Below are positions 54,989 to 63,544 of a stretch of DNA of 64,000 nt, in pieces. Origin of the DNA: Flavisolibacter ginsengisoli DSM 18119 (GTDB lineage Bacteria; Bacteroidota; Bacteroidia; Chitinophagales; Chitinophagaceae); NCBI RefSeq assembly GCF_900129295.1, contig NZ_FQUU01000016.1:34551-98550 (forward strand), in the 5' to 3' direction. The notes beneath the pieces are model-generated. The model had not been told where the DNA came from. It made no database searches and saw only the letters and a program-made list of their open reading frames with translations. The translations under genes were made by a program, and so were the position numbers. Position 1 is the first letter of the stretch. Every line of letters starts with the position of its first letter.

Positions 54989-55115
54989 CACAGGTTTCCC
55001 GAAATACAGGCGTTAGAACAATGCTGTACTAGCAATTCTATTTATCTTAGATCCAACGTGAGGCTTTAGAATTACGGACTACCTGTACTTCAGAAAGCCC
55101 CTCTCCGTTAGCTCA
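54980..55115 (+). repeat. attC-like site 6
   Basis: The left box ends GTAAC (54985-54989) and the right box is GTTAGC (55107-55112), 136 bp overall. GAAATACAGG (55001-55010) pairs with CCTGTACTTC (55082-55091) at 9 of 10 positions, and an outer GG-TTTC pairs with GAAAGCC. Unpaired spacers separate these stems from the boxes, as in attC folds. Confidence 0.65.
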
Positions 55116-55123
55116 AGCTTTTT

Positions 55124-55984
55124 ATGAAACCCTACGAACTCACAAATGACCAAAGAAAATATGTCGGACTAACTCCTGTAGCTGATGACTGGGACAGACA
55201 ACCCTTGAATGACACAGTTGTTGTTTACTTTGACAAAGAAAAACTAGTAAAGGTTTTGAATTATGGCTGGGGCTATATAGAGTACGACACTGACATTGAT
55301 ACCCGAGGCGGAAAATTTCTTCTTCCTAAAACCGCAAAGGGAAAAGAACACAAGTTGACCATTGCTCGACTTCTGAAAATCAAGGGGATAGGTATTCAGT
55401 TCTCAGCTTCTTTTGAAGGTGGCGGCATTCATGTTTATGACAACAAAAGGAATTTATTTTTCATCAAGAGCTTTATTGAAGATGGACAGATCCTGAACTT
55501 TGACAATATCGAAGCTTGGATTAAAAAGTACATAAAAGAAAGCCCTGCTAACTATTTTGACTGGCTTAATGAGGAGCTTTCAAAAAGCAGACAGCACAAC
55601 AAAGCCAGAGAAGGAGATATTATCGCTTATCCAGTTGGAAGGCAGGAATTCGGTTTTGCTAAAGTGTTGCTGAATGGCATTAGTAGCGAACTGCCTTGGG
55701 TTGACACTAAGGTTTTCGATCTTAACCTCTTTGGAAAGCCTTTGATGGTTTTACCATATGCTTTTATTGCTGAAAATACAGCAATCGACCTGGACATCCT
55801 TTTGAAGCAACCTGTACTTCCTCATGTATTCATTTTTGACTCGGACGTTTATTATGGTGCATTTCCTATTATTGGAAATCGTTCTGTAACACAAAGCGAC
55901 TTTAATTTTGCTTTCCCGCTTAAAAAATCAAAATACCTGACCATTCCATATAGCAAAACTGATATTCAATCTTACTTTAATTAA
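55124..55984 (+). CDS. Imm26-like immunity protein (cassette gene)
   Basis: A 286-residue cytosolic protein. The C-terminal part starting near residue 163 (REGDIIAYPVGRQEFGFAKVL) matches the opening of Imm26-type immunity proteins, which protect against polymorphic toxins. The N-terminal 160 residues (DNKRNLFFIKSFIEDGQILN, NYFDWLNEELSKSRQ) are unrecognised. No toxin gene lies next to it, so it could be an orphan immunity gene or have another role. It begins 12 bp after the right box of site 6. Downstream only a left half (TTAAC at 55981-55985, overlapping the stop) of a further site is seen. Confidence 0.62.
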   Translation: MKPYELTNDQRKYVGLTPVADDWDRQPLNDTVVVYFDKEKLVKVLNYGWGYIEYDTDIDTRGGKFLLPKTAKGKEHKLTIARLLKIKGIGIQFSASFEGGGIHVYDNKRNLFFIKSFIEDGQILNFDNIEAWIKKYIKESPANYFDWLNEELSKSRQHNKAREGDIIAYPVGRQEFGFAKVLLNGISSELPWVDTKVFDLNLFGKPLMVLPYAFIAENTAIDLDILLKQPVLPHVFIFDSDVYYGAFPIIGNRSVTQSDFNFAFPLKKSKYLTIPYSKTDIQSYFN

Positions 55985-56019
55985 CAAGCGAAAAGCCTTC
56001 AGGCAACTTATAACATCAA

Positions 56020-56985
56020 TTGACAGGACGAAGAAAAATATTTAGACGACTTATCTGGACATTGTTGATAGTCTTTGTCCTTATGAATATTGTAGCAATT
56101 TTTCATTCATACAAGTTTACTCATTTTGCAGATGATAATATAGAAAAAACACAAAAACCAGAAAAACTGACTTTAAGTGGAAGAATGAAAGCTTTGTTAT
56201 TTGGAGTGAACAACCCAAGGCCAGAAAATAAAATAGAACCCGCTGTAGATTACGAAGACATAGAACTTCAGAGCAATAGGAAAATTGACTGCTGGTACTT
56301 GAATAAAGACCATTCAGCAAAAACTGACACAGTTAAAGGCACAATCATTATTTGCCACGGCTACGGGGGTGAAAAATCCTCTATGCTTGATAAAGCAATG
56401 GTATTTGACAGCTTAAAATTCAATTCTCTATTAATTGACTTTATGGGCAGTGGCGGTTCTGAAGGATACACAACAACTATCGGATTTAAGGAAGCCGAAC
56501 AAGTTAAGACCGCCTATGTCTATTTACAAACCAAAGGGGTAAAGAATATTTATTTGTTTGGTACCTCAATGGGTGCTGTTGCAATTATGAAAGCAATAAA
56601 AGATTATAACTTAAAACCAAAAGCAATTATTCTTGAGTGTCCTTTTGGAACAATGTATCAAACCGTTGCAGCCAGATTTAAAAACATGAATGTTCCTACA
56701 TTTCCTATGGCAGGACTTTTGGTTTTTTGGGGCGGAATTCAAAATGGTTTTTGGGCTTTTGGACATAATCCGATTAACTACGCAAAAACAATCGCCTGCC
56801 CAACTTTATTATTATATGGTGAACAAGACAAAAATGTAAGCAGACAAGAGATTGACAGCATTTTAGCCAATTTAGCAGGAGAAAAGGTTCTGAACACCTA
56901 CAAACTTGCTGGACACGAAAACTATTTAACTAAATACAAACCAGAATGGACTCAAGACATAGCGAATTTCTTAAAAGGAAAATAA
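56020..56985 (+). CDS. Alpha/beta hydrolase, membrane-anchored
   Basis: The 321-residue protein has an N-terminal membrane helix (LIWTLLIVFVLMNIVAIFHS) and a serine-hydrolase fold. The oxyanion strand is TIIICHGYGG, the nucleophile elbow is LFGTSMGAVA (GxSxG with Ser), the acid is near LLLYGEQDKNV and the catalytic His is in KLAGHENYL. The start is TTG at 56020; no ATG lies near. Substrates may be esters or peptides; nothing specific is visible. It follows the Imm26-like gene by 35 bp without a recognisable attC right end, so the two may share a transcript. Confidence 0.78.
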   Translation: MTGRRKIFRRLIWTLLIVFVLMNIVAIFHSYKFTHFADDNIEKTQKPEKLTLSGRMKALLFGVNNPRPENKIEPAVDYEDIELQSNRKIDCWYLNKDHSAKTDTVKGTIIICHGYGGEKSSMLDKAMVFDSLKFNSLLIDFMGSGGSEGYTTTIGFKEAEQVKTAYVYLQTKGVKNIYLFGTSMGAVAIMKAIKDYNLKPKAIILECPFGTMYQTVAARFKNMNVPTFPMAGLLVFWGGIQNGFWAFGHNPINYAKTIACPTLLLYGEQDKNVSRQEIDSILANLAGEKVLNTYKLAGHENYLTKYKPEWTQDIANFLKGK

Positions 56986-57042
56986 AAGACAAACTACCCA
57001 TATAATATTTCTGCAATAGCGGATTAACAAAACAAATAAATA

Positions 57043-58041
57043 ATGCTTAAAGGATTCGTGTTCGGCAAATTTCTTCCATTTCATAAAGGGCACGAAGCGA
57101 TGATGGATTTTGCTATAACAAAATGTGACTTCCTTACCATACTAATTTGTTGCAGTGATAAAGAGACTATCCCTTGTGAAATTAGGAGAAGCTGGATAGC
57201 AAAGACTTACACGGCAGTTAAAAATGTTGAGGTTAGGGCTTTAAACTATTTGGAAAGTGAACTTCCTAACACATCTGAATCCTCTTTACAAGTTTCCAGG
57301 GCCTGGTCCGAAAAATTCAAGGAGTTGTTTCCTGATTATAATTTGGTAGTTACTTCTGAAGAATACGGAAATTATGTGGCTTCTTTTATGGGAATACAAC
57401 ATATCGCCTTTGATATTGAGAAAGAATTGTTTCCCGTTTCAGCTACAGCCATACGAAATGACTTATTTGGTAATTGGCAATTTTTACCCGATACTGTAAA
57501 ACCTTACTTTGCTTTGAAGGTGGTTTTGCTGGGTACTGAAAGCACGGGTAAATCATCATTAACTAAAAGACTTGCTCAACATTTTAATTGCACTTCAGTA
57601 AATGAAGCAGGCAGAGAACTTATACCTGATTCCAAAGCATTTGAATTTCAGGACTTGCATCTGGTTGCTGCCGAACATTCCAAACGAATTGACAAAGCCG
57701 TTATAGGAAAAAGCCCTTTAATTATTATTGACACGGATGTATATATTACAAAATCTTACGCGCATTTCATATTTAACAAGGAACTGGAAATAAACAGCGA
57801 CATCTATAATTCCAATAAGGCAGACCTGTATTTTTATTTAAACAATGACGTGGAGTATGTACAAGATGGTACACGGTTAAGTTTCACAGATAGAGAAAGG
57901 TTAGACAGATCACACAGAGAAACGTTGAAAAAACACGGCATTGAAGTTGTTGAGATTTCAGGAAATTGGGAACAACGCTTTAAAAAGGCTACAGCGTTAA
58001 TTAACGAATTAATACAGTCTAAGTCTAAATTAGCTAGTTGA
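57043..58041 (+). CDS. nadR: NadR-like bifunctional NMN adenylyltransferase/ribosylnicotinamide kinase
   Basis: The 332-residue protein contains two domains in NadR order. Residues 1-155 are a nucleotidyltransferase with the HxGH motif in GKFLPFHKGHEAM and ISATAIR-like VSATAIRNDL, for joining NMN and ATP to NAD. Residues about 160-325 are a kinase with the P-loop LLGTESTGKSSLTKRL and a DRERLDRSHR lid, for phosphorylating nicotinamide riboside. The N-terminal DNA-binding domain of enterobacterial NadR is absent. No pnuC transporter is adjacent. This duplicates the usual NadD route, as in other Bacteroidota. Confidence 0.82.
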   Translation: MLKGFVFGKFLPFHKGHEAMMDFAITKCDFLTILICCSDKETIPCEIRRSWIAKTYTAVKNVEVRALNYLESELPNTSESSLQVSRAWSEKFKELFPDYNLVVTSEEYGNYVASFMGIQHIAFDIEKELFPVSATAIRNDLFGNWQFLPDTVKPYFALKVVLLGTESTGKSSLTKRLAQHFNCTSVNEAGRELIPDSKAFEFQDLHLVAAEHSKRIDKAVIGKSPLIIIDTDVYITKSYAHFIFNKELEINSDIYNSNKADLYFYLNNDVEYVQDGTRLSFTDRERLDRSHRETLKKHGIEVVEISGNWEQRFKKATALINELIQSKSKLAS

Positions 58042-58068
58042 TTGCAAACGATGTCACCGTATTAAAAT

Positions 58069-58530
58069 ATGGCTGAGGAGATAATATCCAAAGATATTTT
58101 ACAATCAAGGCTGGATGCTTTGAAATCTACTATAGAAAGAAAGCAGTGGAAGTATTACCATATTGAAAGTGTGCAGAATTTTATTTTCCATCTTAACAAT
58201 TTCCCATCTGAAAGAACTCAATATAGAATGGCTGGCAAGTTAAACGCTTATTTATCCTTGCTGGAAGAAAGAGTGAAAAAGGAACATGACATTCATGAAT
58301 TAGCACGTGAATTATATCCCTCTATCTGGAGTATTTCAGATGAATACAAATACGGCTTGGGCTTTATCAGTAAGCCATCCTACCTGTTGCACCTATTTAT
58401 TTGGTTAGTATTATTTTTTATTCTGAAAAGTAGCTTTGGAACATGGATTACCTGTGGAGTAATAGCAGCAATAGGAATAGTTACTATTGTACGCATTCGA
58501 ATGAAAATAAAGGAAAGGAAATACTTCTGA
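58069..58530 (+). CDS. Hypothetical membrane protein
   Basis: The 153-residue protein has a helical, charged N-terminal domain (LQSRLDALKSTIERKQWKYY, then EERVKKEHDIHELAREL). Two adjacent C-terminal membrane segments follow (LLHLFIWLVLFFILKSS and ITCGVIAAIGIVTIVRI), ending in a basic tail (KIKERKYF). I do not recognise the family. It starts 27 bp after the NadR-like gene on the same strand. Topology suggests the charged part faces the cytoplasm. Confidence 0.6.
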   Translation: MAEEIISKDILQSRLDALKSTIERKQWKYYHIESVQNFIFHLNNFPSERTQYRMAGKLNAYLSLLEERVKKEHDIHELARELYPSIWSISDEYKYGLGFISKPSYLLHLFIWLVLFFILKSSFGTWITCGVIAAIGIVTIVRIRMKIKERKYF

Positions 58531-58638
58531 GCTTAGTGCAAGCGTTTTAGGAGAGATATAAAATTTAAATTAATACCAGGAATGCGGTTGTGCAGTAAGC
58601 ACATTGGTGTTATACTCAACAGTGAAACAAGCCAATTC

Positions 58639-59106
58639 ATGAATAGATGTTTCAAAGCTATATTTCTGTCCTTCAACATTTTTATCGCATACCCCGGACA
58701 TTGCAATGATTCAACCTATATAACTATTCAGTGGAATGGATCTTCAGATAAACCTCACAACAGCTTTGTATTCTATCGACGGAATGTAGCGTATAATTTA
58801 AACAATGGAGTGTTTAACAATCCTTTCAATTTATATGTTGAGTTGAGCGATAGTTCCTTTGCTAAGCTTCAAAGACTTCTCTTCAATGATAAAGTGCCAA
58901 TTTGTAATGAGAGTGATTATCCCTTGCGAGGAGCTTATTATGTAAGCTGGTGCAATGGTGAAAAGGACGTCGATACCTGGCTTTTATGCACCGAAAATGA
59001 CTATAAACATCTTTATAGGACATTGTACCAATTTCTCAAAGGCACAAAGTACCAGGAAGAGTTTCAATGGCGCTGGAAAAGCGAGCGAGCTAAACTTCCT
59101 ACATAG
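58639..59106 (+). CDS. Hypothetical secreted protein
   Basis: A 155-residue protein starting MNRCFKAIFLSFNIFIAYPG, a likely signal peptide, then a soluble domain (STYITIQWNGSSDKPHNSFVF, VELSDSSFAKLQRLLF, YYVSWCNGEKDVDTWLL). An upstream in-frame ATG (58582) exists, but its codons would put 19 polar residues before the signal sequence. Function unknown. It is the last of the plus-strand accessory genes before ppdK. Confidence 0.55.
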   Translation: MNRCFKAIFLSFNIFIAYPGHCNDSTYITIQWNGSSDKPHNSFVFYRRNVAYNLNNGVFNNPFNLYVELSDSSFAKLQRLLFNDKVPICNESDYPLRGAYYVSWCNGEKDVDTWLLCTENDYKHLYRTLYQFLKGTKYQEEFQWRWKSERAKLPT

Positions 59107-59192
59107 CAACATGGATTGACAATCCGTAGCGAATGTGTAAGTCTAGCAAAGAGCAAATTCTACTAAGAATTTTAATGCAATAGTCCTTAAAA

Positions 59193-59262
59193 ACAAGAAA
59201 CACACAGGAAGCCTCTTTCTTGCTGTGTAGTAAAAGAGGCGTTTCCAATGTGTGTTCTTTTG
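59193..59262. other. Long imperfect hairpin between accessory genes and ppdK
   Basis: CACACAGGAA-GCCTCTTT on the left and AAAGAGGC-GTTTCC-AATGTGTG on the right form a stem of three blocks (6, 4 and 8 bp) around a loop. It could terminate ppdK or the convergent genes. The remaining bases of 59107-59379 show no gene. Confidence 0.5.
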
Positions 59263-59379
59263 CCGCTGGTTAATAGCCGGTTATCATGCAACCTGGGATC
59301 TTCCACCGGCGGTTCTCAATTTTGGCTGCGCCCGTTTACTATTCTGTTGAGACAGGATAGGGACAGGGCAGCCGGGTTA

Positions 59380-62199
59380 TTACAACGCTTTGTCAACTGC
59401 CTCACCCAATTTGGCATGAGCAGCTGCTAATCTTGCTACAGGTACCCTAGGACCAGAGCAGGATACATAATTCAAACCCAGTTCATGACAGAATTTGATA
59501 GAATCTGGCTGGCCACCGTGTTCTCCGCAAATTCCGATCTTCAAACCTGGCTTGGTCTTGCGGCCCCATTCTACTGCTATCTTCATCAGTTTACCAACAC
59601 CATTCCTGTCTATGATCTCAAATGGATTGTCATGCAGGATATTTTTCTCTGCATAGAAAGGCAGGAATTTGTTTTCCGCATCTTCCCTTGAGAAGGAGAA
59701 GGCTGCCTGTGTCAGGTCATTGGTACCAAAGGAAAAGAAGTCAGCTTCTTTAGCCAGTTCATCTGCTTCCATACATGCCCTTACCACCTCTATCATAGTT
59801 CCAAATTCAAACCTTGGCCTGATGCCATAGGCTGCTTCAACGGTTTTGGCTACTTCATCCACATACACTTTCACCTGTTTCAGTTCTTCGGCTGTGCATA
59901 CCTGTGGTACCATGATCTCCGGATGTACATCGATGCCTTCTTTCTGGCATTCTGCTGCTGCTTCCAGGATAGCCTGTATCTGCATCTTATAGATCTCAGG
60001 ATAGGTAAGTCCCAACCTTACACCACGGTGACCCAGCATTGGATTCACTTCGTGTAGTTCATGAGCTTTCTTCAGTATGCTTTCTTTTTTGGATATGGCC
60101 AGTTCTATCAGTTCAACACCCTTGCCATTAAAAGGAAGTACATTCTTCAGTTCCAGGTTTTCTGCATGCAACAGGTGAAGGCTGCTAAATAAGTTGCTTA
60201 CACCACTGGCGGTCTCTTTCAAATGACGCAGGTGCTGCAGTTCTTCTTTCAATTCTTCTTCAGAAGGAAGGAATTCATGTATTGGAGGATCAAGCAAACG
60301 TATGGTTACAGGGTGAGGCGCCATAGTGGTCAATATTTCCTTGAAATCCTGTTTCTGAATAGGGAGTAATTGTTTCAATGCTTCTTCTCTTTCATGATCC
60401 GTATTGGCAATGATCATTTCAACAACTATTGGCAAGCGATCACTGGCATTGAACATTCTTTCTGTACGGCAAAGGCCTATACCCACAGCACCAAATTGCA
60501 GGGCTTTGGCAGCGCCATCAGGTGTATCAGCGTTGGCCATCACCTTCAGCGTTGAAGCTTCATCAGCCCAAGTCAATAAGGTTTTCAGTTCATTGCTGAA
60601 TTCAGATTCGACAGTTGGGATAACACCTTTGTACACATAACCTGTTCCACCATCTATTGTTATAAAATCTCCTTCATACAGGGTTTTATCACCAATAGTG
60701 GCCTGTCTCAGTTTGACATCAACTTTAATTCCTTCAGCTCCTGCTACACATGGTTTACCCATGCCTCTTGCCACAACAGCAGCATGAGAGGTCTTTCCAC
60801 CACGGCTTGTCAATATGCCCTGTGCTGCAAAGAAACCATGAATGTCCTCTGGTTTTGTTTCCTCGCGAACCAGTATCACTTTTTGACCTGCATGGCCAAG
60901 GAATTCTGCCCTGTCAGCATCAAAAACGCATTGCCCTGAAGCAGCGCCCGGTGAGGCGGGAAGACCTTGTGCCAATGGCTCCTGGTCGTGTGCGCCCAGG
61001 CGTGGGTGCAACAATTGTTCAATAGTGGAAGGTTTGATCCTGAATAAGGCTTCTTCCTTGGTCAATAAACCTTGCTGTACCATTTCAACTGAGGTGCGTA
61101 CCATTGCGGCTGCATTCATCTTACCGTTGCGGGTTTGCAGGCAGTAAAGAATACCTTTCTCTATGGTGAATTCAAAATCCTGTACTTCCTTGTAGTGGCT
61201 CTCCAGTTTATCACGCAGATCTTCCAGTTGTTTGTGCAGGTCAGGCATTTCTTCTGCCAGCAGGTGCACAGCTTTTGGTGTGCGGATTCCGGCTACTACG
61301 TCTTCACCCTGGGCATTTACCAGGTATTCACCGAACATGACATTTTCACCTGTGCCAGGGTCTCTCGTAAAGCCCACACCTGTAGCACTGTCATTACCCA
61401 TATTGCCAAATACCATGGCCACAATGTTCACCGCGGTACCATTGGCAAGATCAGGCGTGATGTTGAATTCACGGCGATAGTCAACAGCCCTTTTTCCTGT
61501 CCATGAATTAAAGACAGCCTTGATGGCGATCTCCAGTTGCTCATAAACATTCTCAGGGAAAGGTTTCTGTGTGTAATCTTTCACAGCCAGCAGGAAGCGC
61601 TCACTGATCTCTTTCAGGTTTTCTGCGCTTAATCCAATATCTATTTTTACACCAGCCTTATGTTTTACTTCTTCGAATATCTTATCAAATACTTCATCGG
61701 GCACACCCAGGGCTACCTTTCCAAACAACTGTATGAAGCGACGATACGCATCATAGCCGAAGCGTTCATTTCTGGTTTGCTGTATCAGGCCATGAAGCGT
61801 TTCTTTGTTTAAACCAAGGTTTAAAATAGTGTCCATCATTCCAGGCATGGATAGTGCGGAACCTGACCGTACTGATACCAATAGGGGATCTGTTGGGTCG
61901 CCGAATTTTTTGCCTGTTGCTGCTTCCACTTCCTTCATGTGTTCCAGCACCTGCTCCATGGTATCTGCCGGTAATTGCTTATTGCCGGATAAATAACTCA
62001 TACAGGCTTCCGTGGAGATCACAAATCCTGGAGGAACATTCAACCCGATCTGGGTCATTTCGCAAAGGTTGGCTCCTTTGCCTCCCAGTAGTTGTTTGTT
62101 CTTACCATCTCCTTCATGAAAGGAGAATACATATTTCTGTTTCGTTTTGGGGGTTTCGACAATACTTTGTCTGGTTACTTCTTTGAATCTTGTTTCCAT
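59380..62199 (-). CDS. ppdK: Pyruvate, phosphate dikinase
   Basis: The 939-residue enzyme interconverts pyruvate, ATP and phosphate with PEP, AMP and pyrophosphate. The N-terminal ATP-grasp domain contains VFSFHEGDGKNKQLLGGKGA and SVRSGSALSMPGMMDTILNL. The swivelling phosphohistidine domain has the catalytic His in TSRGGKTSHAAVVARGMGKP. The C-terminal PEP/pyruvate barrel includes GICRTERMF-like GLCRTERMF and FGTNDLTQAAFSFSREDAE, ending with the Cys-containing ICGEHGG. It is slightly longer than the usual 880-910 residues. It is monocistronic on the minus strand and convergent with the accessory genes. Confidence 0.97.
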   Translation of the reverse strand: METRFKEVTRQSIVETPKTKQKYVFSFHEGDGKNKQLLGGKGANLCEMTQIGLNVPPGFVISTEACMSYLSGNKQLPADTMEQVLEHMKEVEAATGKKFGDPTDPLLVSVRSGSALSMPGMMDTILNLGLNKETLHGLIQQTRNERFGYDAYRRFIQLFGKVALGVPDEVFDKIFEEVKHKAGVKIDIGLSAENLKEISERFLLAVKDYTQKPFPENVYEQLEIAIKAVFNSWTGKRAVDYRREFNITPDLANGTAVNIVAMVFGNMGNDSATGVGFTRDPGTGENVMFGEYLVNAQGEDVVAGIRTPKAVHLLAEEMPDLHKQLEDLRDKLESHYKEVQDFEFTIEKGILYCLQTRNGKMNAAAMVRTSVEMVQQGLLTKEEALFRIKPSTIEQLLHPRLGAHDQEPLAQGLPASPGAASGQCVFDADRAEFLGHAGQKVILVREETKPEDIHGFFAAQGILTSRGGKTSHAAVVARGMGKPCVAGAEGIKVDVKLRQATIGDKTLYEGDFITIDGGTGYVYKGVIPTVESEFSNELKTLLTWADEASTLKVMANADTPDGAAKALQFGAVGIGLCRTERMFNASDRLPIVVEMIIANTDHEREEALKQLLPIQKQDFKEILTTMAPHPVTIRLLDPPIHEFLPSEEELKEELQHLRHLKETASGVSNLFSSLHLLHAENLELKNVLPFNGKGVELIELAISKKESILKKAHELHEVNPMLGHRGVRLGLTYPEIYKMQIQAILEAAAECQKEGIDVHPEIMVPQVCTAEELKQVKVYVDEVAKTVEAAYGIRPRFEFGTMIEVVRACMEADELAKEADFFSFGTNDLTQAAFSFSREDAENKFLPFYAEKNILHDNPFEIIDRNGVGKLMKIAVEWGRKTKPGLKIGICGEHGGQPDSIKFCHELGLNYVSCSGPRVPVARLAAAHAKLGEAVDKAL

Positions 62200-62342
62200 A
62201 AAAAAAACTTTTAAAAGAACAATTCAAGGTAGTACAGCCAGCAATCGGGGATAATGATGATGGTCAGATAAAACACCGCTATCCGTCAGTTTTTACATTC
62301 AAATAAATAATATATAATTAGAGTTGGAATGAAAAATGGAGA

Positions 62343-62420
62343 AGTTGAAAAGTTGATTGGTTAACAGGTTGATAAGTTGACAAGGCAAGAATATGGTTGT
62401 TTTCCTGGGTTGAAAGTTGA
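62343..62420. repeat. Clustered GTTGA/GTTGATAA motifs
   Basis: GTTGA occurs repeatedly in short succession (AAGTTGAAAAGTTGATTGG, AGGTTGATAAGTTGAC, then GGTTGAAAGTTGATAA). The units are irregularly spaced and look like slippage-derived simple sequence. Confidence 0.6.
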
Positions 62421-62689
62421 TAAAGAAGGAGGGAAACTGATCTTTTTGAGTTCCCGATTAACACCTTGTCAGTAAGATAACTGGTGAAAATGTAGATTAT
62501 GGTTAACGAAACTTGTGGGTTGCTTGCTAACTGGTAGCAGTTTGGTTACTACCAGCGGCCGGGTTACTCCCTATCAACTGTATAGCTGCGGTATAGATAC
62601 TGCGTGGTGATCACGCACTAAGTATACTGTTAGTAGGGCTTTGGTAGCAAGTTGCCCGCCCTTAGGCTACCATTTAGTTAATGTGTTTT

Positions 62690-62722
62690 CTCCCGACTCC
62701 CGACTCAAGACTCCCGACTCTC
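62690..62722. repeat. CTCCCGA short tandem repeat
   Basis: CTCCCGA or its variant recurs four times (CTCCCGACTCCCGACTCAAG, then ACTCCCGACTC) in 33 bp. Confidence 0.75.
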
Positions 62723-62729
62723 TTCCTTC

Positions 62730-62785
62730 CGGCCAAAAGCGGTCATTATCGGTCAAATCGGCCAAAAGCGGCCAAAACGGACATA
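62730..62785. repeat. CGGCCAAAAG-type 9-10 bp phased repeat
   Basis: Six imperfect units begin with CGG: CGGCCAAAAG, CGGTCATTAT, CGGTCAAAT, CGGCCAAAAG, CGGCCAAAA and CGGACATAG. They lie 57 bp upstream of the next gene's ATG. The near-helical 10-bp phasing is noteworthy. Confidence 0.75.
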
Positions 62786-62841
62786 GTGGTTTTGAACTGC
62801 TAAGTTATTTAGCAATCTTGCAGCTAAAAATCTAATATCAT

Positions 62842-63444
62842 ATGGCAAAGCAAATAAGTCATGTAAAGGCAACAGGTACAGTATGTGGAGACATCAACTT
62901 TTATAAGGATGTGGACTGGGGTTTCCTTGTAAGAATGCTTCCTGGTGTGGATTCTAAACGCTTCTGGAAGGACCCTGCCTTTGCAGGAAGTAGAAGAAGT
63001 GCAGAAAGGTTTGGTACGGGCAATATCATGTCTTCCATCATCTACCGGTTTGTGCCAGTAAAAAGAAGATACCCAAGGCTGTTTACCCAGGTAAGAAGAA
63101 TTGCCATTGCTTTTTTAAAGCAGGGAAGTGAAAAAAGGGAGGTGTTTTCAGCCTTATTCACCTTTCTTACGGAGCAAAAGCGTATTTCCCTTACCCGGGA
63201 GCAGTTTGAATTACTCCTGTCCTCCTTTGAAGAGGAATTAAAAGCAAGGCTTCAGGAGCCAAAGCCAGAAAAGGAAAAGAAGATGAAGAACAAGCTGGAT
63301 ATCCAGGTTTTTGCTCCTTTAAATGAAGAGGACATAGAATACTTTAAATTGTATATGGATGATATAGCGTGGACCATAAGGTTTGAAGGGGAGTTTCCGG
63401 AAGATTACAGGATCCCATTTTTTCTCCTTAAACATGCTGTTTAA
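62842..63444 (+). CDS. Hypothetical protein of a Bacteroidota-type family
   Basis: A 200-residue, basic cytosolic protein. The N-terminal part (ATGTVCGDINFYKDVDWGFLVRMLPGVDSKRF, quoted in two pieces as ATGTVCGDINFYKD and WGFLVRMLPGVDSKRF) is followed by DPAFAGSRRSAERFGTGNIM. It resembles a family I recall as frequent and multicopy in Chitinophagaceae, with a GxIGxxxFYK...DPxFxxTRxxxxEFG pattern. Function is unknown. The C-terminus is acidic and aromatic (LNEEDIEYFKLYMDDIAW). It sits between two repeat tracts and beside an IS110-type element, so a mobile or amplified origin is possible. Confidence 0.6.
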   Translation: MAKQISHVKATGTVCGDINFYKDVDWGFLVRMLPGVDSKRFWKDPAFAGSRRSAERFGTGNIMSSIIYRFVPVKRRYPRLFTQVRRIAIAFLKQGSEKREVFSALFTFLTEQKRISLTREQFELLLSSFEEELKARLQEPKPEKEKKMKNKLDIQVFAPLNEEDIEYFKLYMDDIAWTIRFEGEFPEDYRIPFFLLKHAV

Positions 63445-63446
63445 GG
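63426..63446 (+). terminator. Hairpin overlapping the stop codon
   Basis: CCTTAAAC (63426-63433) pairs perfectly with GTTTAAGG (63439-63446) around ATGCT and includes the stop codon of the preceding gene. No T-run follows, so terminator function is uncertain. Confidence 0.45.
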
Positions 63447-63449
63447 AAG

Positions 63450-63481
63450 TTTGTAGTTTGTAGTGTGTAGTTTGTAGTTTC
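63450..63481. repeat. TTTGTAG short tandem repeat
   Basis: TTTGTAG-type units recur four times (TTTGTAGTTTGTAGTGTGTA, then GTTTGTAGTTTC). The tract lies between the hypothetical gene and the transposase 3' end. Confidence 0.75.
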
Positions 63482-63544
63482 TTAGGACAAAGTGAACTAC
63501 GGGTGTAGGCATATTATATTGGTATTCATCTTTGCGTATTCTAA

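Larger units (their letters stand above)
62200..62841. other. Long repeat-rich intergenic region
   Basis: No ORF looks coding here. The region holds clustered GTTGA motifs (62343-62420), a 7-bp hairpin CTGGTAG/CTACCAG (62531-62555), a second TGGTAGC/GCTACCA (62642-62672), four CTCCCGA-type units (62690-62722) and a CGG-phased repeat (62730-62785). A 14-bp sequence at 62590-62603 recurs at 63545-63558. Confidence 0.7.
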
